Notes under the pieces: model-generated
What the model was told of the DNA's origin: nothing
The model's input: only the letters and a program-made list of their open reading frames with translations
Database searches by the model: none
Assembly (NCBI GenBank): GCA_040954595.2
Contig: CM082586.2
Span: 5,456,001 to 5,520,000 of the forward strand
Direction of reading: 5' to 3'
From: Balanoglossus misakiensis
Lineage: Eukaryota > Hemichordata
Length of the DNA stretch: 64,000 nucleotides
Translations under genes and position numbers: made by a program
Shown here: one piece after another, positions 27,612 through 36,888 of the stretch
Layout of the letters: the number at the start of each line of letters is the position of its first letter
Position numbering within the stretch: position 1 is the stretch's first letter

Positions 27612-27953
27612 TAGGGATAAACTGTGTTAACGCCATCTTGGAAATTTGCAGTGCATTGTGGGTCACTTGACTTCCGCATGGGGGGGAGTAACTCAGTCGA
27701 GTGTCAGCTGTTCACTGTGCAAGTCAATGACAACAAGCGTCTACAACCTATCCAATTTTCCAGCGGTTTAGTCAGATTTTCCTCAAGTAGCGTTAGTAGT
27801 AGTAGTATAAGTAGTTATATTTTGTTCTGTTTTAGTGTTAGTTATAGTTATTTATAGTTATTTTTGAGTTTTTAGAACTGTTCTAGTTTTTAAGAACTGT
27901 TCTCTCTCGCCTGTTCGATCGACGACGGAAGCAAGAGTTCAACAATATCAGCG
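27612..27953 (+). promoter_or_regulatory. Promoter and non-coding first exon of the transposase, in the TIR
   Basis: GCG|GTGAGT at 27953/27954 is a strong donor. The acceptor TTTATCAG ending at 28749 lies just before the THAP start codon. The transposase mRNA therefore probably starts inside the repeat and splices to 28750. The mirrored donor lies exactly 342 bp from the other tip. Confidence 0.65.
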
Positions 27954-28325
27954 GTGAGTACTTGTATTAAGTTGTAAACTATCACTCTGCACTTACTTTA
28001 CCACCTCTAGGGGCAAGAATGGACGTAAATCGACCATAAAAACTGATTTGGTGTACTTTTCATAATGCTTCAAGTTAGATTTCCAAAGCATTCGAAACAA
28101 TGGTTTCACAGCCATTTACAAAAACGTGTGAATGGGCGTCACATCATCACTTTCACTGCTGCATTGTGGCCCCTTGTTTAGTTGATCATTTGGCAGCCAA
28201 TGTTCATTGTTTCTTGAAAGTCACTTGAATAAAGAATCGTGATGTTTGATTGAACCATTTTAATTCTTGTACATCCAAACCTACAGCCATCGAACGTCAT
28301 GTTAAAAGAGGGCGTGGCTCTGGCT
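27612..28325 (+). repeat. Left long terminal inverted repeat
   Basis: Matches the reverse complement of about 34640-35355. I noticed only four or five differences in the outer 680 bp, and the match decays after about 28300. It contains a CCATCTTGG (YY1-like) motif near the tip and an identical 77-codon open frame that also occurs in the right repeat. Confidence 0.93.
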
Positions 28326-28756
28326 TTGAAACTTGTCCTTGTTTAGACTACTGTTCAAATTAGACTACTGTTCAAAACTGTCAACGTACGACCATCACTG
28401 AGTGAACATTTCAAACTATCATCCATATCAGTTTCCAAATTATCTGAATAATGTGTAATTCAGTGCAATGCACCTTGGAAATTTGACAGAGGATTTGACT
28501 TACATGCATGGCTTCATCATTCATGTTTAAGTTATGTTTGATTCTTTGCAATGTTTAAAGTTTGTTTTCTATTGTTTTCATTTATTTACCTTTTACTGCT
28601 AAATAGTAATGACACATGGGAAATAATCTGTTCTTTAATCACCCCAAACAGACATTATGGTTAAAATATGGAAGTATAGTCAATATGTTATTGATATACA
28701 CCCTTTATGTGCCCATTTTAAACATTTTCCCACTTGTATACTTTATCAGATTAATC

Positions 28757-31059
28757 ATGCCAAGAGGAGGTCATCACTGCTGTGTCGTTGGCTGTAGCAG
28801 TAACAGCAAATGGTCTAAAGAAAAACACTCCTTCTTTCGAATACCATCTGCAAAAACAAGGGGGAAACTCAGGCAGCAATGGCTACAACGCATCAAGAGA
28901 GCCCCACCTTTCAAGGCTAGTGACAATACAAGGGTGTGTGATTTACATTTTATTGATGGTACTCCAAGCAAGTCAAATCCCCTCCCTGTGCTGAACATGG
29001 GCTACAAAGTCAAAGTAACCATTCCACGACGACCTATCATTAGATCAAGCCTTCCAGTTCCATCAAGAGTGAAAAAACGAAAACCACAAGCCATTTCCAC
29101 AACCACTGCTGAAGAACCTATGGACACACATGGAGACTGTGCACTTCAGGTAGAAGCCAATCCAGTACAAATTGCTCAAAATGACAAGTCAATTAGATCA
29201 AGCCTTCCAGTTCCATCAAGAGTGACAAATCCAAAACCACAAGCCATTTCCACAACCACTGCTGAAGAACCTATGGACACACATGGAGACTGTGCACTTC
29301 AGGTAGAAGCCAATCCAGTACAAATTGCAAATGACCATGACTATGACAGACCAAATACTTCCTGTAGTCATGGCTTTGCAAATGACCATGACTACATAGT
29401 AGAAAATATTGAACAGAGCCATGAAACTGTACAAATGCCTGAACGTGTAAGGGAAGACCAGTGTGAACTCCCAAAGAACTCCCATGGAACATCAATCTTG
29501 GACAACAGCCTGTCATCAAATGTATCCGTAGAGGATGGAGACTTAACAAGTGTTGTGAAGAAACTCTCAACAAAAGTCAAGATACTGAAAAGCAAGATAA
29601 GAAGGTTGCAGTCTTTGCAGAAACAGAAGCTAAAGTTCAGTATTGATGACATTTGCCACAGTGATAGGAAGATACTGTTTTATACTGGATTAACGTCGTA
29701 CAAAGCCTTTGTCATTGTTTTAGGAAAAATAATGAAAAAGGGTGCTGAAAGGCTGTCTACCAACACAAGGCCCAGTCGAAGACCATGGTACAGAAAAGGG
29801 AGGAAACCTGGTCCTGTGCGCAAGCTAAAACTTGAAGACGAGTTCCTATTGGTTTTGATGAAGCTCAGGCTTGATCTGCTTGATGAAGATTTAGCAGACA
29901 GATTTGGAATCAGTATCAATTTAGTGAGGCTGCTTATCCAGAGATGGGTACCATTGATGGCTAGATGCTTGAAGAAGTTAATTAACTGGCCCTCTAAAGA
30001 CCAGGTTAGTGATGACATTCAGATTTGTTTGTTGGTAATCTGGAACCTGGGGCTGTATGTTTTGCAGTACTTTTTCCGTGTAGCAGAGTCATGTGATGTG
30101 AGAGCAAACACATTGTCTAAAATCCTTGGTTATAATTTTGGGTTACAAGCATTACAGCTTTGTGTACACCTTGGTGGATATATTTTATTATGTCGGAAGA
30201 TACACAAATTTTGAGAAAGGGTTACAACCATGTCAAATCCCAAGTGCGAGTTTTGTTTTCAACTAAAATGTTTTATATTTTGAAATAAATTATTTTCAAC
30301 TCCTATCAATTTCAGGTAAAGGCACATCTTCCACGGCAGTTCAAAGCAACCTACCCCAAAACAACAGTAATTATTGACTGCACAGAAGTTTTTATTGAGC
30401 GGCCAAGTAACATCGTGGCAAGACAAGAGACCTACTCAAGCTACAAACACCACAACACTGCAAAGTTTCTTGTTGGTATCACACCTACTGGCGGTATATC
30501 ATCATTGTCCAAAGTCTGGGGAGGAAGAGCTTCTGATCGGCACATTGTTGAACAAAGTGGTAAGTTTATTGCCAATTGTCAACACAGAATTCCAATTATG
30601 TGTGCATGGGTTGAGAAAAAGTAAAGATTTCAGAAAACTTTCAGAAAACTTTACTAAGTTATAGAGAAAACGTCATCGCTATTCAATTGATCCCCTTTTT
30701 TCGCAGAGACTGAATTTTTGGATAAACTGGAGTATGGTGATCAGGTGATGGCTGACCGTGGATTTGACATTGGTGATGTACTAGCTCTGCGAGGTTGCAC
30801 TCTTAACATCCCTCCATTTACCAGAGGAAAGACACAGCTGAGTCAGAAAGAAGTCGAACAGAGCAGGCAGATTTCATCTCTGAGAATTCACGTGGAACGA
30901 GCAATAGAACGTATTAAGAGATTCAGGATCCTTCAAGGAGTCTTCCCCTACCAAAGACTACATCTACTGGAAGACATAATTACTGTTTGTGCAGCATTAA
31001 CTAATCTTTTGCCACCATTGGTAGTGGATCAGGCACAGTCTCAAATTGAAGACATGTAA
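28757..31059 (+). CDS. THAP-domain DDE transposase (DDE_Tnp_4 type)
   Basis: Three coding exons: 28757-30004, 30316-30559, 30707-31059; 614 aa. Residues 1-90 form a THAP C2CH zinc finger (MPRGGHHCCVVGC... then VCDLHF). Residues about 95-200 hold a 51-residue tandem duplication in a low-complexity linker. A predicted coiled coil around 280-310 is followed by an HTH_Tnp_4-like helix-turn-helix (DEDLADRFGISINLVRLLIQ). The DDE domain has D437 (VIIDCTEVFI), D514 (MADRGFDIGD) and E561 (IHVERAIERIKRF), so the catalytic triad is complete. It binds the element ends and catalyses cut-and-paste transposition. I chose the start at 28757 because a splice acceptor sits seven bases upstream. All three introns (one non-coding) have good GT-AG sites. 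Confidence 0.93.
29039..29340 (+). repeat. 153-bp in-frame tandem duplication in the transposase gene
   Basis: The block from 29039 (ATTAGATCAAGCC...) repeats from 29192 with very few changes, at a period of 153 bp or 51 codons. It adds a second copy of a Ser/Thr/Glu-rich linker segment (IRSSLPVPSRV... to ...VEANPVQIA) without breaking the frame. Confidence 0.92.
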
Positions 31060-31852
31060 TTTTCCATTCTTGTAAAATGACAACAGCATACATTTTTTAT
31101 AACAAACCAAGTTCAAGACATGAACACTTTATTTTCTCTTCTTGAAAGGGAGTTATCTTATGTCATTTCAGATTCATAAATTTACATTTGTTTTAAAAAA
31201 AAAATGTGCATACAATGAAATGGTAATTTATTCCTCTGGAAAACTGAAAGGAAAAGTTTACATTTTTTTACCTCTGCTGTCTGGGATGCGGAGCTAATCA
31301 GATTGGGTGATTTTCCTTTGAACATTGCCTTTCCTTATTGCTTTAAAATTTGTTATGCAATTCTGTAGAGGTGGCCTAATTCAGATTTGTCCAAACTGGT
31401 AAAATTTGCATGTTTTTGCCATTTTTAGTCAATGTCATCTAGAACAGGCAGTCTGACTTGCTGTAAACGTTAGTATCGGAGGTTCATATGAGTGAAGGGA
31501 GTAAAATAAAGTCAAAGATTGGAAATGTGCATATATATACACCCTAGGTCCTTGTTTAGTAATGTGTAAACTGTAGCATTTCAAGAAAACTATATAACAA
31601 TACTACAATCGTAATGTTAGCTTCTGTACCATTTTAATTCGGTAATAAATATGTAAATAACAATGTGTCTGTAAATGAGATTAATTAATCAGCAATCTGT
31701 GGTGTGCACTAATTGAATTTGTAAATACAAAGCTTTTCGCTATCCAGATACATGCCGTCCCTATCTCATCTGCCATTGTTTATCATTTTCCTATCTTTGC
31801 ACTTGCCTCCCCCCCCCCCCCCCCAATGTCATTTCATATATCCTCTGTCTTA
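31060..31852. other. Spacer between the two convergent transposon genes
   Basis: AT-rich DNA holding the two 3' untranslated regions. It has AATAAA-like hexamers and a C run near 31809-31823. No other gene. Confidence 0.6.
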
Positions 31853-34304
31853 TCACGCATCTCTGCAACCATTACAAAACCAGTCATCACTTTCTAGTCC
31901 CTTTTCTTTGCCCGTCAGGCCTACACACTTGAAGTGGTACCAAATGTCGCATCTATCACAGGCTACTCCACTTTTCTTGACATCCCGTCCGCAAGTACCG
32001 CATGGCCACATACACTTTCGTTTGCCCTTTGTACTGGTCGTAGACGGTTTAATGGCTGGCAGATCAGTTGGGGCAGGCAACTCTGCTTGCAGACCTGTTG
32101 AAGCCACGTTGGCCAGAGTGGAGACATCAAGAGGGTCAGCAGTTGCATTAATGCAGTCTGATCCAGGCTGGTGACTTGGTGGGAATATCTCTTCCAGGAC
32201 TGCTCGAATGACATCAGGAACATGGCGGGCTGGCGATGAAGATCCTTGTGGTCGGATTTCATCCTTCATCATGATTGGAACCACATGTTGGAGATAGAAT
32301 GAGTCAACGTTGCCTTTGAGTCTGCCCCAGAAGGCTTCATCAAACAGAACTGGAATGACAAGTAAACCCAGCTTGGTAAACACAACAAAATCACACACTT
32401 GAATATTAAGAACACCCATCTGGGCTTGTACCTGTGTGTAATATTGATGTGTTTGAACCAAGCTGTAGTTTCCGTTACTGTGTCGTTGGATATACTTGAT
32501 GGTATGTCCAACAGCCTGCTGGGGTGTGACATCTCTGGCACTGTACGGACATTTACATTCAACAACACGTGTCACACAGCAGTCGCAGCTAGCAATCCTG
32601 TCAGGGGATACACCAATATGTGAGTCCCCTACAGGGACAGTCAACCCACATCTGGTGACAACCAGGTTTTTGTGGTGGGTAGACATGGCTGTCTCGTACA
32701 TCTGAACTGCAGTGTCTTCTTTATCTCTCCCCCATCTGATGGCCATTGGTGTATTACCTCTTCTAAATGTAGTCTTGCCCTTTATCGACGCCATTACTGA
32801 ACTGGACGGTTGACAACCATTTCTTTCCACAAAGCGGTGAATACTGTGCATTTTTGATGCTGTGATTCTGAACTTCCGATGAGCATGCCACTGTTCACTG
32901 TCACTTTGATCTATGGTGGTCTTGTTTATTTCAGCTGTCTGTTCCTGAGTTATATTGTTCTTGATGTACTGGAATAACCCTTCATCTGTGATGTGTTGAC
33001 TTTGAGTAATGTACTGCTCGGCCGCTTCAATGGCAGTATTTGGATGGTTGATTGTGAGCGGTGTTATCACGGGCGTACTTTCTAATTCTACTTCTTCTGC
33101 AATGCCATCAAAAAACACTTCATCCGTGTTTACACACTGACGTGGTTGAATCAAATGAAGGGCAACTGGAGTTCCTGGGATTTGACAGACAGCATCCCAT
33201 ATGTTGTCATCAGAGTCAGATGTAATGCTTGGAATATGGGCTGGCCTGAAAGTTCTTGGTTGAGTGCTGTACTTTGGGTGCCTGAAGTCAATGTCCTTCA
33301 ACAGTGCAGGGCGTGTTTTCGCACGGTAATTGTCATTCCAGGCACAGGGGACCTCTGTACATGTTGAATTCCGGTTCAGACCATTATCAGTAGCTGCTAC
33401 TACCTTAAACAATAATGCAGCAACGTGGGTGCAAGCTTCGCCTAACCTGGAATAATGTGGGAAAAATACAAGTACATGTTAAACTACAGTAAACAATTTT
33501 TTAAAAATATTTTATCCAAATGTAACTTTTGCATATGCCTGTAAAATAGATCATGTACACTTACCCTGCCATACACTGACAGCGAGCTCCCTTGACAGTC
33601 AAATCGTCAAAGTGTACAATCACCCACACGTGGTATGGGTCGGTGCTGGCTTGAGACCTTCTCACTGTAGTTTTTAGATAAACATATGGTTCCTCCGCAA
33701 CTTTGTGAACATACACTTTACTAACGAAGCCATTATAGAAAAACTGATATCCATCAAGAGACCGGTAGGCTTGCAGTGTGTCTGCTGTGTAGATCCCTAT
33801 ATGTGAGAGGTCAAAAACGAAAGTTTTGTACACGCTGTAGTTTCATAAATGATGGAAGGGAGACAATGCAAGATATTATTAATCTTCTTATTAATCACAT
33901 AAAGCAGAATTCTGTTTAGAGATGCATGAATAATATAAAGAAACTGCAAACTTAATACAAGTGGATATCATGTATAACATACCTGGAGTGTTGATAAGAT
34001 AATTAAAAATGTCTGCAAATGTCAGAGGAGGTGTTTTCCTTATGTCTGCATCCCATTCTTTAACTGTGTCTGGATGCGGCAATTGGTTGTCACCTGACAG
34101 TAAAATTTCTGTGAGCCGGATTTCACTTCTTCTTTGTGTTTCTACTTGGGATGGATTAACAGGAAGCTTCAATTTCCACGCCCAAAAGGCCAGCACTGCC
34201 AACTCTCCCTGGCGCCCATCAGCTCTAATTTTTCTCTGGCCTAGATATTGTTTTAGTTCTGCCACGGTGTGTCCTCGAAAGTGTTCGAGAGTAAGATCCG
34301 CCAT
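31853..34304 (-). CDS. Transposon-encoded SAP/SWIM/YqaJ-nuclease/PHD protein
   Basis: Three coding exons: 34304..33983, 33796..33565, 33446..31853; 715 aa. Residues about 10-45 resemble a SAP DNA-binding helix pair (HTVAELKQYLGQRKI). A SWIM zinc finger is C180-x-C182-x7-C190-x-H192, split by an intron. Residues about 370-590 form a YqaJ-type PD-(D/E)XK nuclease: RITASK, RWGRDKED, GVSPDR, then VVECKCP with the ExK pair. Residues about 665-713 form a C4HC3 PHD finger (WPCGTCG, CDRCDIWYHFKC, DDWFCNGC). YqaJ nucleases are lambda-exonuclease-like; the exact role in transposition is unknown, and end processing or repair is inference. Acceptor TTGCAG lies eight bases before the start codon and would receive the non-coding exon in the right repeat. 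Confidence 0.92.
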
Positions 34305-34639
34305 GATAATTGCTGCAAAGAAGACAAGCTAAGTAATTAATTATCAAGGAAACAATATTTCAATAAAAGATGTGTAGAGTTACAAATTGAAAAATAGAAA
34401 ATGATACAAAAACAGTAATGGTTATCCACATTTATCCCTAAAGAAACAGGGCCAGCTGAGAAGATTTCAACCAAACGAATTTGTCAAATCAGCAAGTCAA
34501 AATTCTTCCATTAAAATCTCCCAGTGGTTGGATTTAGTCAATAGCAACACAAATTGTTGAAAGCCAAAATTGCAGAGCATTATAGTGTGAATGGCCGAAG
34601 TGAACACAGATTTTAGCATTGCATTTGCTGCTAGTACCA

Positions 34640-35355
34640 GCTGGGTGCCACGCCCCCTTTTTTACACAACGTTCGATGGCTGTAGGTTTGGATGTACAAG
34701 AATAAAAATGGTTCAATCAAACATCACGATTCTTTATTCAAGTGACTTTCAAGAAACAATGAACATTGGCTGCCAAATGATCAACTAAACAAGGGGCCAC
34801 GATGCAGCAGTGAAAGCGATGATGTGACGCCCATTCACACGTTTTTGTAAATGGCTGTGAAACCATTGTTTCGAATGCTTTGGAAATCTAACTTGAAGCA
34901 TTATGAAAAGTACACCAAATCAGTATTTTATGGTCGATTTACGTCCATTCTTGCCCCTAGAGGTGGTAAAGTAAGTGCAGAGTGATAGTTTACAACTTAA
35001 TACAAGTACTCACCGCTGATATTGTTGAACTCTTGCTTCCGTCGTCGATCGAACAGGCGAGAGAGAACAGTTCTTAAAAACTAGAACAGTTCTAAAAACT
35101 CAAAAATAACTATAAATAACTATAACTAACACTAAAACAGAACAAAATATAACTACTTATACTACTACTACTAACGCTACTTGAGGAAAATCTGACTAAA
35201 CCGCTGGAAAATTGGATAGGTTGTAGACGCTTGTTGTCATTGACTTGCACAGTGAACAGCTGACACTCGACTGAGTTACTCCCCCCCATGCGGAAGTCAA
35301 GTGACCCACAATGCACTGCAAATTTCCAAGATGGCGTTAACACAGTTTATCCCTA
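34640..35355 (-). repeat. Right long terminal inverted repeat
   Basis: Reverse complement of the left repeat. The outer 342 bp align without gaps, and small differences begin further in (for example a one-base length difference near 34925). Confidence 0.93.
35014..35355 (-). promoter_or_regulatory. Promoter and non-coding first exon of the YqaJ gene, in the TIR
   Basis: Mirror copy of the left first exon. Its donor GCG|GTGAGT falls at 35014/35013, and the downstream acceptor is at 34313, just before the YqaJ start codon. Confidence 0.65.
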
Positions 35356-36831
35356 TAGACGGCGTAATTGTGCCCCCTGCGGTAAACGTTGACTGACGCA
35401 AGTAATGTACATGTGTACATGAAACATACATACCTTGACTATTTTTCTCGAACAGTTGTGTCAGACTCCCTGATTGGGCATTCAAGGCAAAAACTGTACC
35501 GCCACGAAGTAGCTGATGGCTAGCAGTTAGGTGACGTGGTGGGGAGTTGGCTATAAACCCATGAAAACAAAGCCTGTTTTGGCGAGTTTCGGTCACGCCG
35601 AATGTTTTATGGCTTGAAATACACACAGTATTATGCACGCACGCTCGCTGACTCGCTAACAATCACGTACGCATGAAATTCTTCTTGGAGATCCCTGTCC
35701 ACCGCTTCTCCGGCGCTTGATTTCGCTAAACGTGTTCACATGTCACACTGACAAACAGAATGCCGTGCTGTACCGTTCGATAAATCGCTAGAATCCTTGC
35801 ATTTCACGATATAAACAGTCCTCAGCTGACACAAAAGACAAAGACAAGGTCGTCTGCGAATAAAAAAGTGTAAACCGGAAGTAATACGTAGGTTTATCAA
35901 GATTCGCGAGGTGGCAGTAGAGTTATAAATTTCCCCTAAAAGTTGTCAAATGCCAGAGAAAAAGTTCATCATGAAGTAAATGAATGATAAAATATATAGT
36001 TTGTATTTTTCTGCAATGAAGTTTCACGTAATGGGTACTTAATTCGAGAAAAGGTTAAATATGTTAATAATTGATATTTTTGGTCACCTAGAGGTCCTCG
36101 AATTACCAAAACAAGATCGCACGATCGTGATACTGATGGCGATCAAGGCAGGTAAGATGATCTAATGTAACTTTCAGCAAGTGTGTACAGTGGCTTCTGT
36201 CCTTCATTTGAAAGGCCGTGCCGAGAAACTGAAGGCAAGTGTACGTCATAACACAAACATCGTGATCAAGCCTTTGTAAATGATGCTGTCACCTCCCGTC
36301 AGGTGACCGGTCAGGCCACGATCCCAATCCTTGCCACGTCGTCCGGATGGTGTCACTGTTGTGTTGGTACCCGAAATGTTTATGACAGGGCGAAAGCGCA
36401 TATACCATATGTGTCTGAAAAGCAAATAGCATGAAACATTGTTTTATCTTTCAAAGCAATTATATTTTTTACCCTTAGTCGGAGATCCAAATATAAAAGC
36501 CACCCAACACTGCAGCAGATAGAGTATAAAACTCAGTCCTAATATTAATATTTTGTATATTAATCTGATTTCATATCAGCCGGAATCTACCACGCACGAC
36601 ACATCAGTGCACTGTAACAATTGTCAAGCAGTGTACACTTGACAATCGTTACAATAATGTAGCGTGCTTTAATTTGATATGATATATGATATATGATATA
36701 TGATATGATATGATATGATATGATATGATTTAAATTATAAGGGACAATAACAGTGCTGCAGATGCCATTCATTGATTTTCATTTATCAATTAGTTCAGAT
36801 GATAATCATTTGTTTCCTTTCTTGTTTACAG
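35356..36831. promoter_or_regulatory. KDM1B / VPS13B divergent promoter region
   Basis: Contains ACCGGAAGT (35874-35882), an ETS/GABP site. On the plus strand GGCAG|GTAAGA at 36151 could end a VPS13B non-coding exon that splices to the acceptor at 36831. On the minus strand AAG|GTATGT at 35434/35433 could end a KDM1B non-coding exon. Both exon calls are inference. Confidence 0.5.
36675..36729. repeat. (GATAT)n-type satellite
   Basis: Short run of GATAT and GATATAT units upstream of the VPS13B start exon. Confidence 0.9.
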
Positions 36832-36888
36832 GTTGAGAGTGGGTTGCAATGTGTTCTGGTCTGGTACAAGGTAGTGGTGTAGAGAAAC

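Larger units (their letters stand above)
27612..35355. mobile_element. Two-gene DNA transposon, ISL2EU / PIF-Harbinger-like
   Basis: About 7.74 kb, bounded by nearly identical long terminal inverted repeats whose tips read TAGGGATAAACTGTG, with TA outside each tip (27610-27611 and 35356-35357). It contains two intact convergent genes: a THAP/DDE transposase on the plus strand and a YqaJ-nuclease protein on the minus strand. Both frames are open across good splice sites and the catalytic residues are present, so the copy may be autonomous and recent. A 2-bp target duplication, a THAP transposase and a YqaJ partner fit the ISL2EU group of the PIF/Harbinger-like (PHIS) elements as I recall them; the family name is inference. 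Confidence 0.9.

Noticed and set aside
27624-27857. 77-codon open frame, present identically at 35343..35110
   Set aside because: It lies in the inverted repeats upstream of the splice donor and has low-complexity Ser/Tyr content. Identity between the two copies comes from the repeat itself, so it is probably not a protein gene.
28616-28756. Upstream in-frame extension of the transposase
   Set aside because: The added residues are hydrophobic and unlike a THAP start. A splice acceptor lies seven bases before the ATG at 28757, and MPRGG...C..C is the normal THAP beginning.
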